Assembly (NCBI GenBank): GCA_965205545.1
Contig: OZ242170.1
Location: 2,914,001-2,978,000 of the forward strand
Source: Bin55 sp965205545
Lineage (GTDB): Bacteria > Pseudomonadota > Gammaproteobacteria > Pseudomonadales > Azotimanducaceae
Direction of reading: 5' to 3'
Length of the DNA stretch: 64,000 nt
The notes beneath the pieces are model-generated. The model was not told where the DNA came from. It saw only the letters and a list, made by a program, of their open reading frames with translations, and searched no databases. Shown in pieces: positions 54,166 through 63,638 of this stretch. Position 1 is the stretch's first letter. Every line of letters begins with the position of its first letter. Made by a program: the position numbers and the translations under genes.

Positions 54166-56283
54166 GTGGACGAAACCACTGAATTGATGCGAGAAACACT
54201 TATGCACAAATCTATCAGTTTGATTCTTATCGTTTTTGCACTTGCGTTTGTTAGTAGTTCATTGGCGGCCCCGGTACCGGTTGGGGAGGAAGTTGCCCCA
54301 ATTGAGCCATTGGACGTCTATCCCCGAACTACGACACAAGTGGTCGATTTCGTAAGGCGAAATCACTTTAGTCAAAACTCGAAGCTAGACGACGAGGTTT
54401 CATCTGAAATTTTCGACCAGTACTTGGAACGGCTTGACCCTAGAAAGGCATACTTGCTAGCAGAAGACATTGCGGAGTTCGAAGACTACAGATACAAGAT
54501 TGATGACGCGTTGAAAATGGGCAAGTTAGTGGTTGCCTTTGAGATTTTCAATCGGGTACACCAGCGTCAACTAGCACGGTTGGATTGGATACTGAATCGC
54601 TTGTCCCAAGGAATCGAATCGTTCGATTTGAACTCCAAGCAAACGTTGATGGTCAGAGACGAAAACACTTACTGGCCAATTGATCAGGACGATGCAGACG
54701 ATCTATGGGAGAAGATTCTGCTCGACATCATTATTAGAGAACGGTTGGATGATGAGAATGGCGAAGAGGATGTCATTGCAACTCTTGTGAAACGCTACGA
54801 ACGGAATCGAAAGTATGTGACGCAAACCAATTCAGACGATGCGTACCAAACTTTCATAAATGCGTTCACGACTTGGTTCGACCCCCACACTGAATATCTC
54901 CCGCCGCGCGCCGTTGATCAGTTTGACACTCAGATGTCGCTAAGGCTTCAGGGCATTGGCGCACTTCTTGGGATGGATGAAGAATTCATTCAGATTCAAA
55001 GTCTCCTGGCGGGAGGGCCGGCTGAACTGAACGGCGGTGTCAAGGAGAAGGATCGAATCGTTTCCGTTGGCCAAGATCCAACCGGTCCCCTGACGGATGT
55101 CGTTGGATGGCGTCTAAGCGACGTTGTTGAACTAATTCGCGGCCCAAAAGGAACAACGGTAATACTGGAACTAAAGCAACCCGATGAAGCCAGTGAGTCT
55201 AGGATTGTTGCCATCGTGAGAGACGAAATCAAGCTCGAACAATCGGCAGCCAGTAAGCGAGTCTTGGATATCGAGTCTGGAGGACAGACTCGTAAGATTG
55301 GTGTGATTGACTTGCCCTCCATGTACGTCGACTTCGAAGCAAAGCGCAAGAATGATCCAGATTACCGCAGTGCCACTCGTGACGTACGTAGGCTCATCAG
55401 CGAACTCAAGTCAGAGGGCATAGAAGGTCTCATAATTGACTTGCGTGCAAATGGCGGCGGCTCCCTAGATGAAGCCCATTCACTGACTGGTCTGTTCGTT
55501 CCTACCGGGCCGACCGTAGTAGTCAAGCAAACCGGTCGGCGCCCCGAAACGTGGCGGGATATGAACCCGGAACAAGCCTGGGATGGACCACTCGCCGTTA
55601 TAGTGGACTATCGGTCGGCATCTGCATCCGAGATTTTCGCAGGTGCAATACAGGACTACGGACGCGGATTGGTCGTTGGCAACCAGACATATGGAAAAGG
55701 TACCGTACAGCAGTTACTGCCTGTTCGCTATGGGCAGCTGAAAATAACGCAAGCTAAGTACTATCGGATTTCCGGAGAGAGCACTCAACACAAGGGTGTG
55801 ATTCCTGATATTGAGTTTCCCCTTCCGATAGATTCCTCTCGCTTTGGGGAAAGCAGATTCGATACGGCTCTGGCACATGACGTAATCGAAGGTCCGATAT
55901 TCAAGACCTATGGCGATCTATCTCCCTATATTGGGGAATTGCAACAGCTACATCACCAACGCACATTGAATAATCCCGATTTCGTGTATCAACGTGCATT
56001 GGAGCAACGCTTCACTGAAGACACTGAAGAGTCTGAGATATCGCTTAACGAAGAGGAACGTCGCAAAGAGCGGGACAGTTACAACGAATGGTGGTTGGAT
56101 GTTAATAACGTTCGACTTGTGGCAAAGGGAGTGGAGCCAGCTAAGGACATTGATGAGTTAAGCAAGATTAGGACTGATCGGAGAGAGGCAGAGAAGGACG
56201 AGGCCGATGAAATCCTAATTGAAACGGGCCACATCCTGAACGACTTGATCAAATTAAACAACCCACTTGCATTGGTTGAGTAG
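54166..56283 (+). CDS. prc: carboxy-terminal processing protease (Prc/Tsp family)
   Basis: This 705-residue periplasmic protease cleaves proteins near their C-termini and controls lipoprotein and peptidoglycan-hydrolase maturation. Domains in order are a signal peptide (about residues 13-35), a Tsp N-terminal region, a PDZ domain (GGPAELNGG to LIRGPKGTT), the S41 protease core with Ser in DYRSASASEIFAGA and Lys in QTYGKGTVQQ, and a long C-terminal helical domain. GTG at 54166 has an AGGA ahead; ATG at 54187 or 54202 are possible starts. Confidence 0.93.
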   Translation: MDETTELMRETLMHKSISLILIVFALAFVSSSLAAPVPVGEEVAPIEPLDVYPRTTTQVVDFVRRNHFSQNSKLDDEVSSEIFDQYLERLDPRKAYLLAEDIAEFEDYRYKIDDALKMGKLVVAFEIFNRVHQRQLARLDWILNRLSQGIESFDLNSKQTLMVRDENTYWPIDQDDADDLWEKILLDIIIRERLDDENGEEDVIATLVKRYERNRKYVTQTNSDDAYQTFINAFTTWFDPHTEYLPPRAVDQFDTQMSLRLQGIGALLGMDEEFIQIQSLLAGGPAELNGGVKEKDRIVSVGQDPTGPLTDVVGWRLSDVVELIRGPKGTTVILELKQPDEASESRIVAIVRDEIKLEQSAASKRVLDIESGGQTRKIGVIDLPSMYVDFEAKRKNDPDYRSATRDVRRLISELKSEGIEGLIIDLRANGGGSLDEAHSLTGLFVPTGPTVVVKQTGRRPETWRDMNPEQAWDGPLAVIVDYRSASASEIFAGAIQDYGRGLVVGNQTYGKGTVQQLLPVRYGQLKITQAKYYRISGESTQHKGVIPDIEFPLPIDSSRFGESRFDTALAHDVIEGPIFKTYGDLSPYIGELQQLHHQRTLNNPDFVYQRALEQRFTEDTEESEISLNEEERRKERDSYNEWWLDVNNVRLVAKGVEPAKDIDELSKIRTDRREAEKDEADEILIETGHILNDLIKLNNPLALVE

Positions 56284-56431
56284 CAATTAATATTGGTAAT
56301 GTCGTAGCTCATCAAAGACTGTATCGTCAATTGGAACAATTGGTCAGAGCGCTGTTTGCCAAGTCTGTAGGTTCGACTTGGCGAATGGCCCACATGTCGT
56401 ACGCTAGCTAGTTACTGCCTTTATCTGTCCA

Positions 56432-57499
56432 TTGGCAGACTACGACGTCGTTATAGTTGGGGCGAGCTTTGCAGGGCTGTCGTGTGCCCGGGAACTAGCT
56501 CGTAATGGTCTTGAAGTACTGGTACTAGAAAGAAAGTCCCGTCCAGACGACCTCATTCACACCACTGGCATTCTGGTGAAGGAAGCGCACGAGGAGTGGA
56601 GAGCCCCGAAGACTCTAGTTCGTGAGATTCAACGAGTTAGGGTATACAGTCCGAGCCTTCGTTCAGCTACGGTTGAACGAGAGGACTATTTCTTTTTAGC
56701 TACGGACACGGGCAACCTTGTTGGCTTCTTGCAGGAGGAAGCCCGAGATTGCGGTGTCGAAATCCGACTTGGTACACCCTTTCAACAGGCTACCAGACGC
56801 GATCGAATGTGGCACCTAGCTGAGGCGGACATCGGCTGTCGATATTTGGTGGGTGCTGACGGAGCGCGTTCCCAGGTTGCGAGGTCGCTTGGTTTGGGTC
56901 GCAATACGACGTACCTCAAGGGTGTGGAGTATGCGTTCGAACCATGCGCTAGCGACGAACTTTGTCTGCATTGTTTCGTGGACCCAAGATTTGCACAGGG
57001 CTATATCGGTTGGGTGCTGCCGGGTGTGGGAGTAGCACAAGTCGGTATGGCCTATCACCCTTCGCGTGCGGTGGACTTAGCTGATTTTGTCAAGCACATT
57101 GACCCGATATTCGGACTTACCGACCGGAAAGTACTAGAAAAGCGCGGGGGAATAATTCCTATCGGAGGATTGTTGGACGAGTTTTTCACTGAAGGCGCCA
57201 TGCTTATTGGCGATGCAGCTGGCATGGTGTCGCCGCTGACTGCTGGTGGCATCCACCGTGCTTATCGGTACGGGCGTCTAGCTGGCCTTCACATTGCACG
57301 GCACATTCAGGACAATGGCCCCGATCCAGGGCAAACCATTAGAGATCTGTATCCGCAGAGACGGTGGCAACAAGCGGCTCGCTGGGTATTTGACCGTATT
57401 CCAGTGGGTGCAATTACTGAGCTCGCTCTGCGAACGCCACGGGTGTTCCGGCGAGTTATTGGCAAGATCTTCTTTGATCGCATGAACTGGCCGGAATGA
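56432..57499 (+). CDS. FAD-dependent oxidoreductase, geranylgeranyl-reductase-like
   Basis: This 355-residue flavoprotein has the N-terminal FAD-binding motif DVVIVGASFAGLSCA and the second motif GDAAGMVSPLTAGGI typical of the geranylgeranyl reductase family, which saturates isoprenoid double bonds. Other flavin monooxygenases share the fold, so the substrate is open. The start is TTG at 56432. The gene stands alone after prc, 149 nt downstream. Confidence 0.88.
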   Translation: MADYDVVIVGASFAGLSCARELARNGLEVLVLERKSRPDDLIHTTGILVKEAHEEWRAPKTLVREIQRVRVYSPSLRSATVEREDYFFLATDTGNLVGFLQEEARDCGVEIRLGTPFQQATRRDRMWHLAEADIGCRYLVGADGARSQVARSLGLGRNTTYLKGVEYAFEPCASDELCLHCFVDPRFAQGYIGWVLPGVGVAQVGMAYHPSRAVDLADFVKHIDPIFGLTDRKVLEKRGGIIPIGGLLDEFFTEGAMLIGDAAGMVSPLTAGGIHRAYRYGRLAGLHIARHIQDNGPDPGQTIRDLYPQRRWQQAARWVFDRIPVGAITELALRTPRVFRRVIGKIFFDRMNWPE

Positions 57500-57567
57500 C
57501 CACGGAGCATCTCAAGAGTAGCTAGCGGTTCTAACTTGTAGGAAGTCGGGACAACCCTAATTTCTTT

Positions 57568-58218
57568 TCAGTCAACGATGGTAACCATATCGTCGTAGGG
57601 GAACTTTTCGATGTCTGGAACTGTGGCGTCCTCTCTCGGATAGCCCGCAACTAACAGCAGGAAAGCTCGCTCTCGCGTAGGACGGTTCAATATTTGATTC
57701 AAAAATCCCATAGGGCTGGGAGTGTGCGTTAGGGTCGCCAATCCTGCGTTGTGAAGTGCACAGATCAAAAACCCTGTGGCAATGCCGACGGATTCGGGAG
57801 TGTAGTAGTTCTTGATCCGCATTCCATTAGAGTCAATGCCGTAGCGCTCCAGAAAAATCGCTATCAATACCGGTGCTTCAGTCAGGAATGGTTTGTGTTC
57901 GTCCGTGCCCAGCGGAGCTAAGGCTTCTAACCACTCATCTGGAGCCCTGCCCGCGTAAAACTCTCTCTCTTCTGCTTCGGCAGCTTCTCTAATCTTCCGC
58001 TTGATCTCTGGATTCGTGACAACTACAAACCGCCACGGTTGCCGATTTGCGCCGCTTGGGGCTGACAATGCGGATTTGAGGGCATTTTCGATTACGGCTT
58101 CTGGAATGGCACGAGAGTCGAAGTCTCTAACTGTCCTTCGCTTCACGATGTTCTCGAGGAACTCGCTAGATCTTGCGAGCATATCCTTGGGTTCGTACTC
58201 TCGAAACTCTAGCTTCAC
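57568..58218 (-). CDS. nitroreductase family protein
   Basis: This 216-residue FMN-dependent oxidoreductase is of the nitroreductase type, possibly close to the iodotyrosine-deiodinase-like branch. Features are RRTVRDFDSRAIPE, PSGANRQPWRFVVV with FMN contacts, and the C-terminal LLLVAGYPRE. It may reduce nitro or halogenated aromatics, or be involved in aromatic degradation. It converges with the flavoprotein gene. Confidence 0.92.
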   Translation of the reverse strand: MKLEFREYEPKDMLARSSEFLENIVKRRTVRDFDSRAIPEAVIENALKSALSAPSGANRQPWRFVVVTNPEIKRKIREAAEAEEREFYAGRAPDEWLEALAPLGTDEHKPFLTEAPVLIAIFLERYGIDSNGMRIKNYYTPESVGIATGFLICALHNAGLATLTHTPSPMGFLNQILNRPTRERAFLLLVAGYPREDATVPDIEKFPYDDMVTIVD

Positions 58219-58399
58219 TATTGGTCTCCTAAATGTCGCTTGGATATGCAGAAGTCAGCGTGACCGGTCAGTTTGACTAGGTTACGACATTTCTCTTGGC
58301 CGATACCCAATGAACCGTGATCGACGTCTAAGAGTTGCATTTCCTGTGCTGATTGGAACGACGTAGAATTTTTGAATAACGAAAGAGAATGTTGGCATT

Positions 58400-59059
58400 A
58401 TGGATTCCAGATTAAAGTCAGACCCAACAATTCTTACCAAACGGCTTTGGAAGGGAGCATTGCATGTTCTTGTAGCTGCAACATACGTTGGGTTGATATT
58501 GGTAGTGTTCACGCAAGCCCATTGGTTCACGGGTCTCATTACTCTCGGCATTGTGCTGGTTGTGCAAGCGCTGCGTTACATCGCCAGTGCTATGGACCGC
58601 ATCGCGTTCACACTATCGCGTCGAAGTGGTGAAGAGCACTACGCAAACAAGTCTCCTGGACTTCACCGAGCCTCTGCCGTGGTAGTTTGGTTGTTGATCC
58701 AGACCTGTAATGCATTCATGATCTATTGCGTCGTTGCCGACGTCAACAGGGTTTTTGGCGCAAGAGTAGGTGCTGCATTGTTAGGAATCGAATGCATTTA
58801 CTTTGCAATTAGGTTCATCAATAGAAGAACCGTTTATGCCTCGGCAAGCTTTGGGGTGTCAGATCGAAGTCTTATGCGTCAAGGACCAACTTCCCAAGAG
58901 CAACGAGAACGCGAAAGGCAACGCATCGACGCAAAGCTAGAAACGTTGCGCGAAATGTACGAAAAGGGAGAGATTTCCGTAGAAGCTCACTTGAAGGCGA
59001 GGGACAAGTATCTCGTGAAGCATGTCATGAACTTGCCTGACGACGAAACCAATGTCTAG
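58400..59059 (+). CDS. membrane protein with SHOCT-like C-terminal tail
   Basis: I do not recognise a named family for this 219-residue protein. It has four hydrophobic segments (about residues 21-42, 44-63, 91-114 and 120-140). The cytoplasmic C-terminal part (about 165-210) is charged and ends in LETLREMYEKGEISVEAHLKARDKYL-type sequence resembling the SHOCT domain, a short oligomerisation or targeting motif. It is flanked by the nitroreductase (divergent) and thrS (convergent) genes. Function is unknown. Confidence 0.75.
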   Translation: MDSRLKSDPTILTKRLWKGALHVLVAATYVGLILVVFTQAHWFTGLITLGIVLVVQALRYIASAMDRIAFTLSRRSGEEHYANKSPGLHRASAVVVWLLIQTCNAFMIYCVVADVNRVFGARVGAALLGIECIYFAIRFINRRTVYASASFGVSDRSLMRQGPTSQEQRERERQRIDAKLETLREMYEKGEISVEAHLKARDKYLVKHVMNLPDDETNV

Positions 59060-59097
59060 TCCAAGTACTCTTCAGGGAGTTCCAAAACTCGGATTCA

Positions 59098-60945
59098 CTA
59101 AAGCACATTGAACTCAGGCGAGCGATCCGCGATCGTTTGGACTACGGAATCCGCAAACTGAGACAACGGCATGTTGATTTGCTCATGGACCCCGTAACGA
59201 CGCAAGGTGACCGTTTCGTCCTCTTGCTCTTTAGAACCAACAATCAGCAGATTGGGAATCTTCAAGATCGTGCCCTGCCGAATCTTCTTGGAAACGGTAT
59301 CGGACTCAGAAGCTAGATCGGCACGGACAAATTTCGAACGAAGCTGATCCACGATGCGTTGTCCATACTCGTGAAACTGTTCCGATACGGTGATCACTTG
59401 GACTTGGATTGGTGCCAGCCAGGTAGGGAACGCGCCACCGTAGTGCTCGATCAGATACGCCACAAATCGTTCGTGGGTCGAAAGGGGTGCTCGGTGTATG
59501 CAATAGGGAGTGTGTTCCTGCCCATCTGCGCCGATATAGACAAGATCGAGGCGTTCGGGTATCGCGAAGTCCAATTGAATCGTGCTTACAGATTCGTCTC
59601 TTCCCGTAACCGTCGGAAATTGAACATCTATTTTTGGGCCATAGAACGCTGCTTCGCCAATCCCCTCGACGTAGTCAATGCCCATTTCGTCTAGCAATTC
59701 GGTCAGAAGCGACTCCGAATTCGCCCAAGCACTAGGATTGTCGACGTATTTTTCCTTTCGCTTTGGATCATCAGGATCCGACTTTGACAACCGCAGGTAG
59801 TACGACTCAAGCCCCAATATTCGATAGGCCTCGTCGTAAAGTTCCATTACATTGCGGAACTCTGGTTTTATTTGATCCTCAGTGCAGTAGATGTGGGCAT
59901 CGTTCATGCACATTCCACGGACTCGAACCAATCCGCCCACAGCTCCCGACTCCTCAAATCGATAGACGTGACCGTATTCTGCAAGGCGAACGGGAAGCTC
60001 GCGATAGCTCCTCGGTTGAGCGGCGAAGATCTTGTGATGGTGTGGGCAATTCATAGGCCGGAGTATGTACGCTTCCTTGGTGACCTCACCGTCTTCCGTT
60101 TGCTCGGTCAGTTCCATGGGCGGATACATGTCGTCCGCGTAGTAGGGCAGATGGCCAGTGCGATAGAACAGTTCTTGCTTCGCTATGTGAGGGGTAGCCA
60201 CCCGTTGGTAACCGGCTTTGAATTCAAGCTCCCGTGCGAGCTTTTCTAGCTCGTCCCGTATTACGGTGCCATTGGGCAGCCATAGCGGCAATCCACGCCC
60301 AATGTCGTTGTCTATGGCGAAGATTCCTAGCTCTCTGCCCAGTTTTCTGTGGTCTCTCTTCTGCGCTTCCTCGAACGCGGTCACATGGCTGTCTAACTCG
60401 TCCTTTGAACGAAACGCCCATGCATAGATTCGAGTCAGCATTTGGTTGTCGGAATCGCCTCGCCAATAAGCGCCGGCAACACTGCGAAGCTTGAAGGCAT
60501 CTCGAGGGATGTCTTTGGTGGTGTCCACATGAGGTCCCTCACACATGTCGACAAAGGGGCCATTGCGATAGAAAGTCAGTGCGTCGAGACCGTGCTTGTC
60601 GCATAGTTCGAGGGCGTATTCTCGTTTGTATGGTTCGCTCATTTCCGTTAGACGCGCTAGAGCTTCGTCACGAGCTAGGTCTTCGCGGTAGAACCGTTGT
60701 CCACTCTTAATGATCTTGCGCATTCTGCGCTCTATTTCTGGGAAATCCTCGTCAGTAATTGGTTCCGTCAATGCGAAGTCGTAGTAGAAGCCGTCGCGAA
60801 TTGGTGGACCAAACCCAAGAGTCGATCCCTCTCGCAGATCGAGCACTGCTTGAGCTAGAACATGCGCCAAGCTATGGCGAATCCGATATAGATCGTCGTC
60901 AGCAGCGAGTTCGCCCTGATGTTCGTAGGACATTGAGTTTGACAT
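59098..60945 (-). CDS. thrS: threonyl-tRNA synthetase, lacking the TGS domain
   Basis: This class II synthetase (615 aa) charges tRNA-Thr and edits mischarged Ser-tRNA. The editing domain is present (HSLAHVLAQAV and later DMCEGPHVDTTKD), as are the catalytic motifs with the zinc cysteine in RPMNCPHH and a C-terminal anticodon-binding domain. The N-terminal TGS domain (about 60 residues in E. coli) is absent: the protein starts MSNSMSYEHQGE. I chose ATG at 60945, five bases after the acnA stop, so it is probably coupled. No infC follows. Confidence 0.95.
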   Translation of the reverse strand: MSNSMSYEHQGELAADDDLYRIRHSLAHVLAQAVLDLREGSTLGFGPPIRDGFYYDFALTEPITDEDFPEIERRMRKIIKSGQRFYREDLARDEALARLTEMSEPYKREYALELCDKHGLDALTFYRNGPFVDMCEGPHVDTTKDIPRDAFKLRSVAGAYWRGDSDNQMLTRIYAWAFRSKDELDSHVTAFEEAQKRDHRKLGRELGIFAIDNDIGRGLPLWLPNGTVIRDELEKLARELEFKAGYQRVATPHIAKQELFYRTGHLPYYADDMYPPMELTEQTEDGEVTKEAYILRPMNCPHHHKIFAAQPRSYRELPVRLAEYGHVYRFEESGAVGGLVRVRGMCMNDAHIYCTEDQIKPEFRNVMELYDEAYRILGLESYYLRLSKSDPDDPKRKEKYVDNPSAWANSESLLTELLDEMGIDYVEGIGEAAFYGPKIDVQFPTVTGRDESVSTIQLDFAIPERLDLVYIGADGQEHTPYCIHRAPLSTHERFVAYLIEHYGGAFPTWLAPIQVQVITVSEQFHEYGQRIVDQLRSKFVRADLASESDTVSKKIRQGTILKIPNLLIVGSKEQEDETVTLRRYGVHEQINMPLSQFADSVVQTIADRSPEFNVL

Positions 60946-60950
60946 TCCAG

Positions 60951-63638
60951 CTAGTGTTTGGAGTCTTTGGCCAATAGGTTGTTGAGTACGTGCTGGAGGA
61001 TTCCTCCGCACTTGAAGTACTCGATCTCATTTTCGGTATCGATTCGACTCTGCACTTTGACAATTTGTTCCTCTCCAGATGGTTTTCTGACAACCAAATC
61101 GAGAATTTGTCTTGGTTGCATTCGGTTCGAACCGTGTGGAACTCTAACGCTTACAGTTTCGTCTCCACTCAATCCCAATGTCTTTCTCGTAATACCTTCT
61201 GTAAATTGCAGGGGAAGAACGCCCATGCCTACGAGATTGGATCGATGAATTCGTTCGAAGCTTTCCGCAATAACTGCTCGTATACCTAACAGTCTGGTTC
61301 CCTTGGCAGCCCAATCCCTGCTGGAACCGGTTCCGTACTCCTTACCGGCGAACACGACCAAAGGAGTTTCTTCACCTGCATAACGCATGGCTGCATCGTA
61401 GATCGACAATTGGTCTCCGGTAGGAGCGAATTTCGTATAGCCTCCTTCGACACCCGGCACCATCTCATTTCGGATACGAATGTTGGCAAACGTCCCTCGC
61501 ATCATTACTTCGTGATTGCCACGTCTTGAGCCATAGGAGTTGAATTCTGCGACGTTGACTCCACGTTGTTGCAAATACTCACCTGCGGGGCTGGCGGGTT
61601 GAATCGCGCCTGCAGGAGAAATGTGATCCGTAGTTACTGAATCTCCGAGGAGGGCAAGAATGGACGCATTTTCGATTTCTAGTGATTGGTCGTGAGTCTT
61701 GCCAGCTGAGAAAAAAGGTGGCTGCCTTATGTAGTCGGAACCTGCCCATCCGAATGTGGGAGTCGCGTCCGTCTCGAACATGCGCCAAGCTTCAGGTCCG
61801 GTAAATACGTCCGAGTAGTGCAAATCAAACATCTCAGCGGAAACCTGATCCACCAATGAACGAATTTCTTCATTGGTGGGCCATATATCACGTAGGAAGA
61901 CATCTCTACCTGAACTGTCTTGACCGAGCGGTTCCTCTTCAAGATTGATCCGGACCGTGCCCGCGAGTGCGTATGCGACAACTAGCGGCGGCGAAGCAAG
62001 CCAATTTGCGCGAACTTCCTGGTGTACTCTTCCTTCAAAGTTTCGGTTGCCCGACAAGACTGAGGAAACAATGAGATCGCCCTCAGTAATCGCCTCCGAA
62101 ATGGCTTCTGGAAGCGGACCGGAGTTACCAATGCACGTCGTGCATCCATAACCCACCAGATTGAACCCAATTTGATCCAGCGACGTTTGCAATCCCGTCT
62201 GAACTAGGTATTCAGTGACCACTTTGGATCCCGGTGCCAAAGAGGTCTTCACCCAAGGTCGAGTCCGCAGACCACGTTCCAGTGCTTTCTGAGCAACAAG
62301 CCCTGCACCGAGCATGACTGCCGGATTGGACGTATTCGTGCACGAGGTGATGGCGGCAATTACGACATCGCCATCGTTGAGACTATAGCTTGACCCTTTC
62401 ACAGGGACTGCGTTTGCCGTGGAGACTTCTTTACTGCCGTTCTGCATGGCAGCTAAATCGAAGCTAGACTTCAAGTTTCTCAACGCAACTCGGTCCTGAG
62501 GTCTCTTTGGGCCCGCAAGAGCTGGTTCGATGGTGGCAAGGTCAACGTCTAAGGATTCGGAGAACTCTGGTTCGACGAGATCGTTGCGCCATAGGCCTTG
62601 CGTCTTTGCATACCTCTCTACCAAATCGATGAGTTGCTTTGGACGCGATGTCAGTTCGAGGTAGGAAATTGTCTCGTTGTCTATGGGAAAGAAGCCGCAC
62701 GTGGCTCCGTATTCCGGCGACATATTGGAAATCGTTGCTCGGTCGGCAAGCGACAGTTGACCAACACCAGAGCCGAAAAATTCGACAAACGCGCCAACCA
62801 CCCCAACTTTTCGAAGAACCTCAACAACGTGCAGGACCAAGTCAGTGGCGGTGACTCCCTCGGTCAGCGTGCCGGTTAGTCGTACACCCACGACCGGAGG
62901 AACCAACATGGATATGGGTTGACCGAGCATTGCTGCCTCAGCTTCGATCCCGCCGACGCCCCATCCAAGCACCCCAAGTCCATTGATCATGGTCGTATGG
63001 CTGTCCGTTCCAACGAGTGTGTCTGGGTATGCAATGGATTTGTCACCGTTGTCCGATGTCCACACCACCTCGGCAAGGTGCTCAAGGTTCACTTGGTGGC
63101 AAATACCGGTACCGGGGGGCACCACGCGAAAGTTTTCAAAGGCTGTTTGCCCCCATTTAAGGAAGCGATAGCGTTCCCTGTTGCGCTGTATCTCAAGGTC
63201 AACATTTGAGTTGAATGCCTCGGGAGACCCATAGTGATCCACCATGACGGAGTGATCGATAACTAGGTCTACAGGTGTCAATGGATTTATGATCGAAGCG
63301 TCGCAGCCAGCTTCAACGACGGCGTCGCGCATCGCTGCAAGGTCGGCAATTGCTGGGACGCCAGTAAAGTCTTGCATCAGCACGCGTGCGGGACGGAAGG
63401 CGATCTCCTGACTTCCTGGCTTGTTCTTACTCCAGTTGCCCACCGCGACGACATCTTCAGCGCAAACTGTGCTGCCATCCTCGTGTCGGAGCAGGTTCTC
63501 CAGTAGGATTTTCAGGGAGATTGGGAGGCGCGAAACGTCCCCGGCGCCCTGGGCGCTGGCTCGTTCAAGATCGTAATAGGTGTAATTGCGGCCGCCTACC
63601 GACAGCTCGCTTTTGCTATCAAAACTGTTGTTACTCAT
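60951..63638 (-). CDS. acnA: aconitate hydratase AcnA
   Basis: This 895-residue [4Fe-4S] enzyme interconverts citrate and isocitrate in the TCA cycle. It is of the AcnA/IRP type: cluster cysteines in AITSCTNTSNP and GYGCTTCIGNSGPL, and the swivel domain with EYGTGSSRDWAAKG. It is followed after five bases by thrS, an unusual pairing. No ribosome-binding site stands out before the ATG. Confidence 0.97.
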   Translation of the reverse strand: MSNNSFDSKSELSVGGRNYTYYDLERASAQGAGDVSRLPISLKILLENLLRHEDGSTVCAEDVVAVGNWSKNKPGSQEIAFRPARVLMQDFTGVPAIADLAAMRDAVVEAGCDASIINPLTPVDLVIDHSVMVDHYGSPEAFNSNVDLEIQRNRERYRFLKWGQTAFENFRVVPPGTGICHQVNLEHLAEVVWTSDNGDKSIAYPDTLVGTDSHTTMINGLGVLGWGVGGIEAEAAMLGQPISMLVPPVVGVRLTGTLTEGVTATDLVLHVVEVLRKVGVVGAFVEFFGSGVGQLSLADRATISNMSPEYGATCGFFPIDNETISYLELTSRPKQLIDLVERYAKTQGLWRNDLVEPEFSESLDVDLATIEPALAGPKRPQDRVALRNLKSSFDLAAMQNGSKEVSTANAVPVKGSSYSLNDGDVVIAAITSCTNTSNPAVMLGAGLVAQKALERGLRTRPWVKTSLAPGSKVVTEYLVQTGLQTSLDQIGFNLVGYGCTTCIGNSGPLPEAISEAITEGDLIVSSVLSGNRNFEGRVHQEVRANWLASPPLVVAYALAGTVRINLEEEPLGQDSSGRDVFLRDIWPTNEEIRSLVDQVSAEMFDLHYSDVFTGPEAWRMFETDATPTFGWAGSDYIRQPPFFSAGKTHDQSLEIENASILALLGDSVTTDHISPAGAIQPASPAGEYLQQRGVNVAEFNSYGSRRGNHEVMMRGTFANIRIRNEMVPGVEGGYTKFAPTGDQLSIYDAAMRYAGEETPLVVFAGKEYGTGSSRDWAAKGTRLLGIRAVIAESFERIHRSNLVGMGVLPLQFTEGITRKTLGLSGDETVSVRVPHGSNRMQPRQILDLVVRKPSGEEQIVKVQSRIDTENEIEYFKCGGILQHVLNNLLAKDSKH

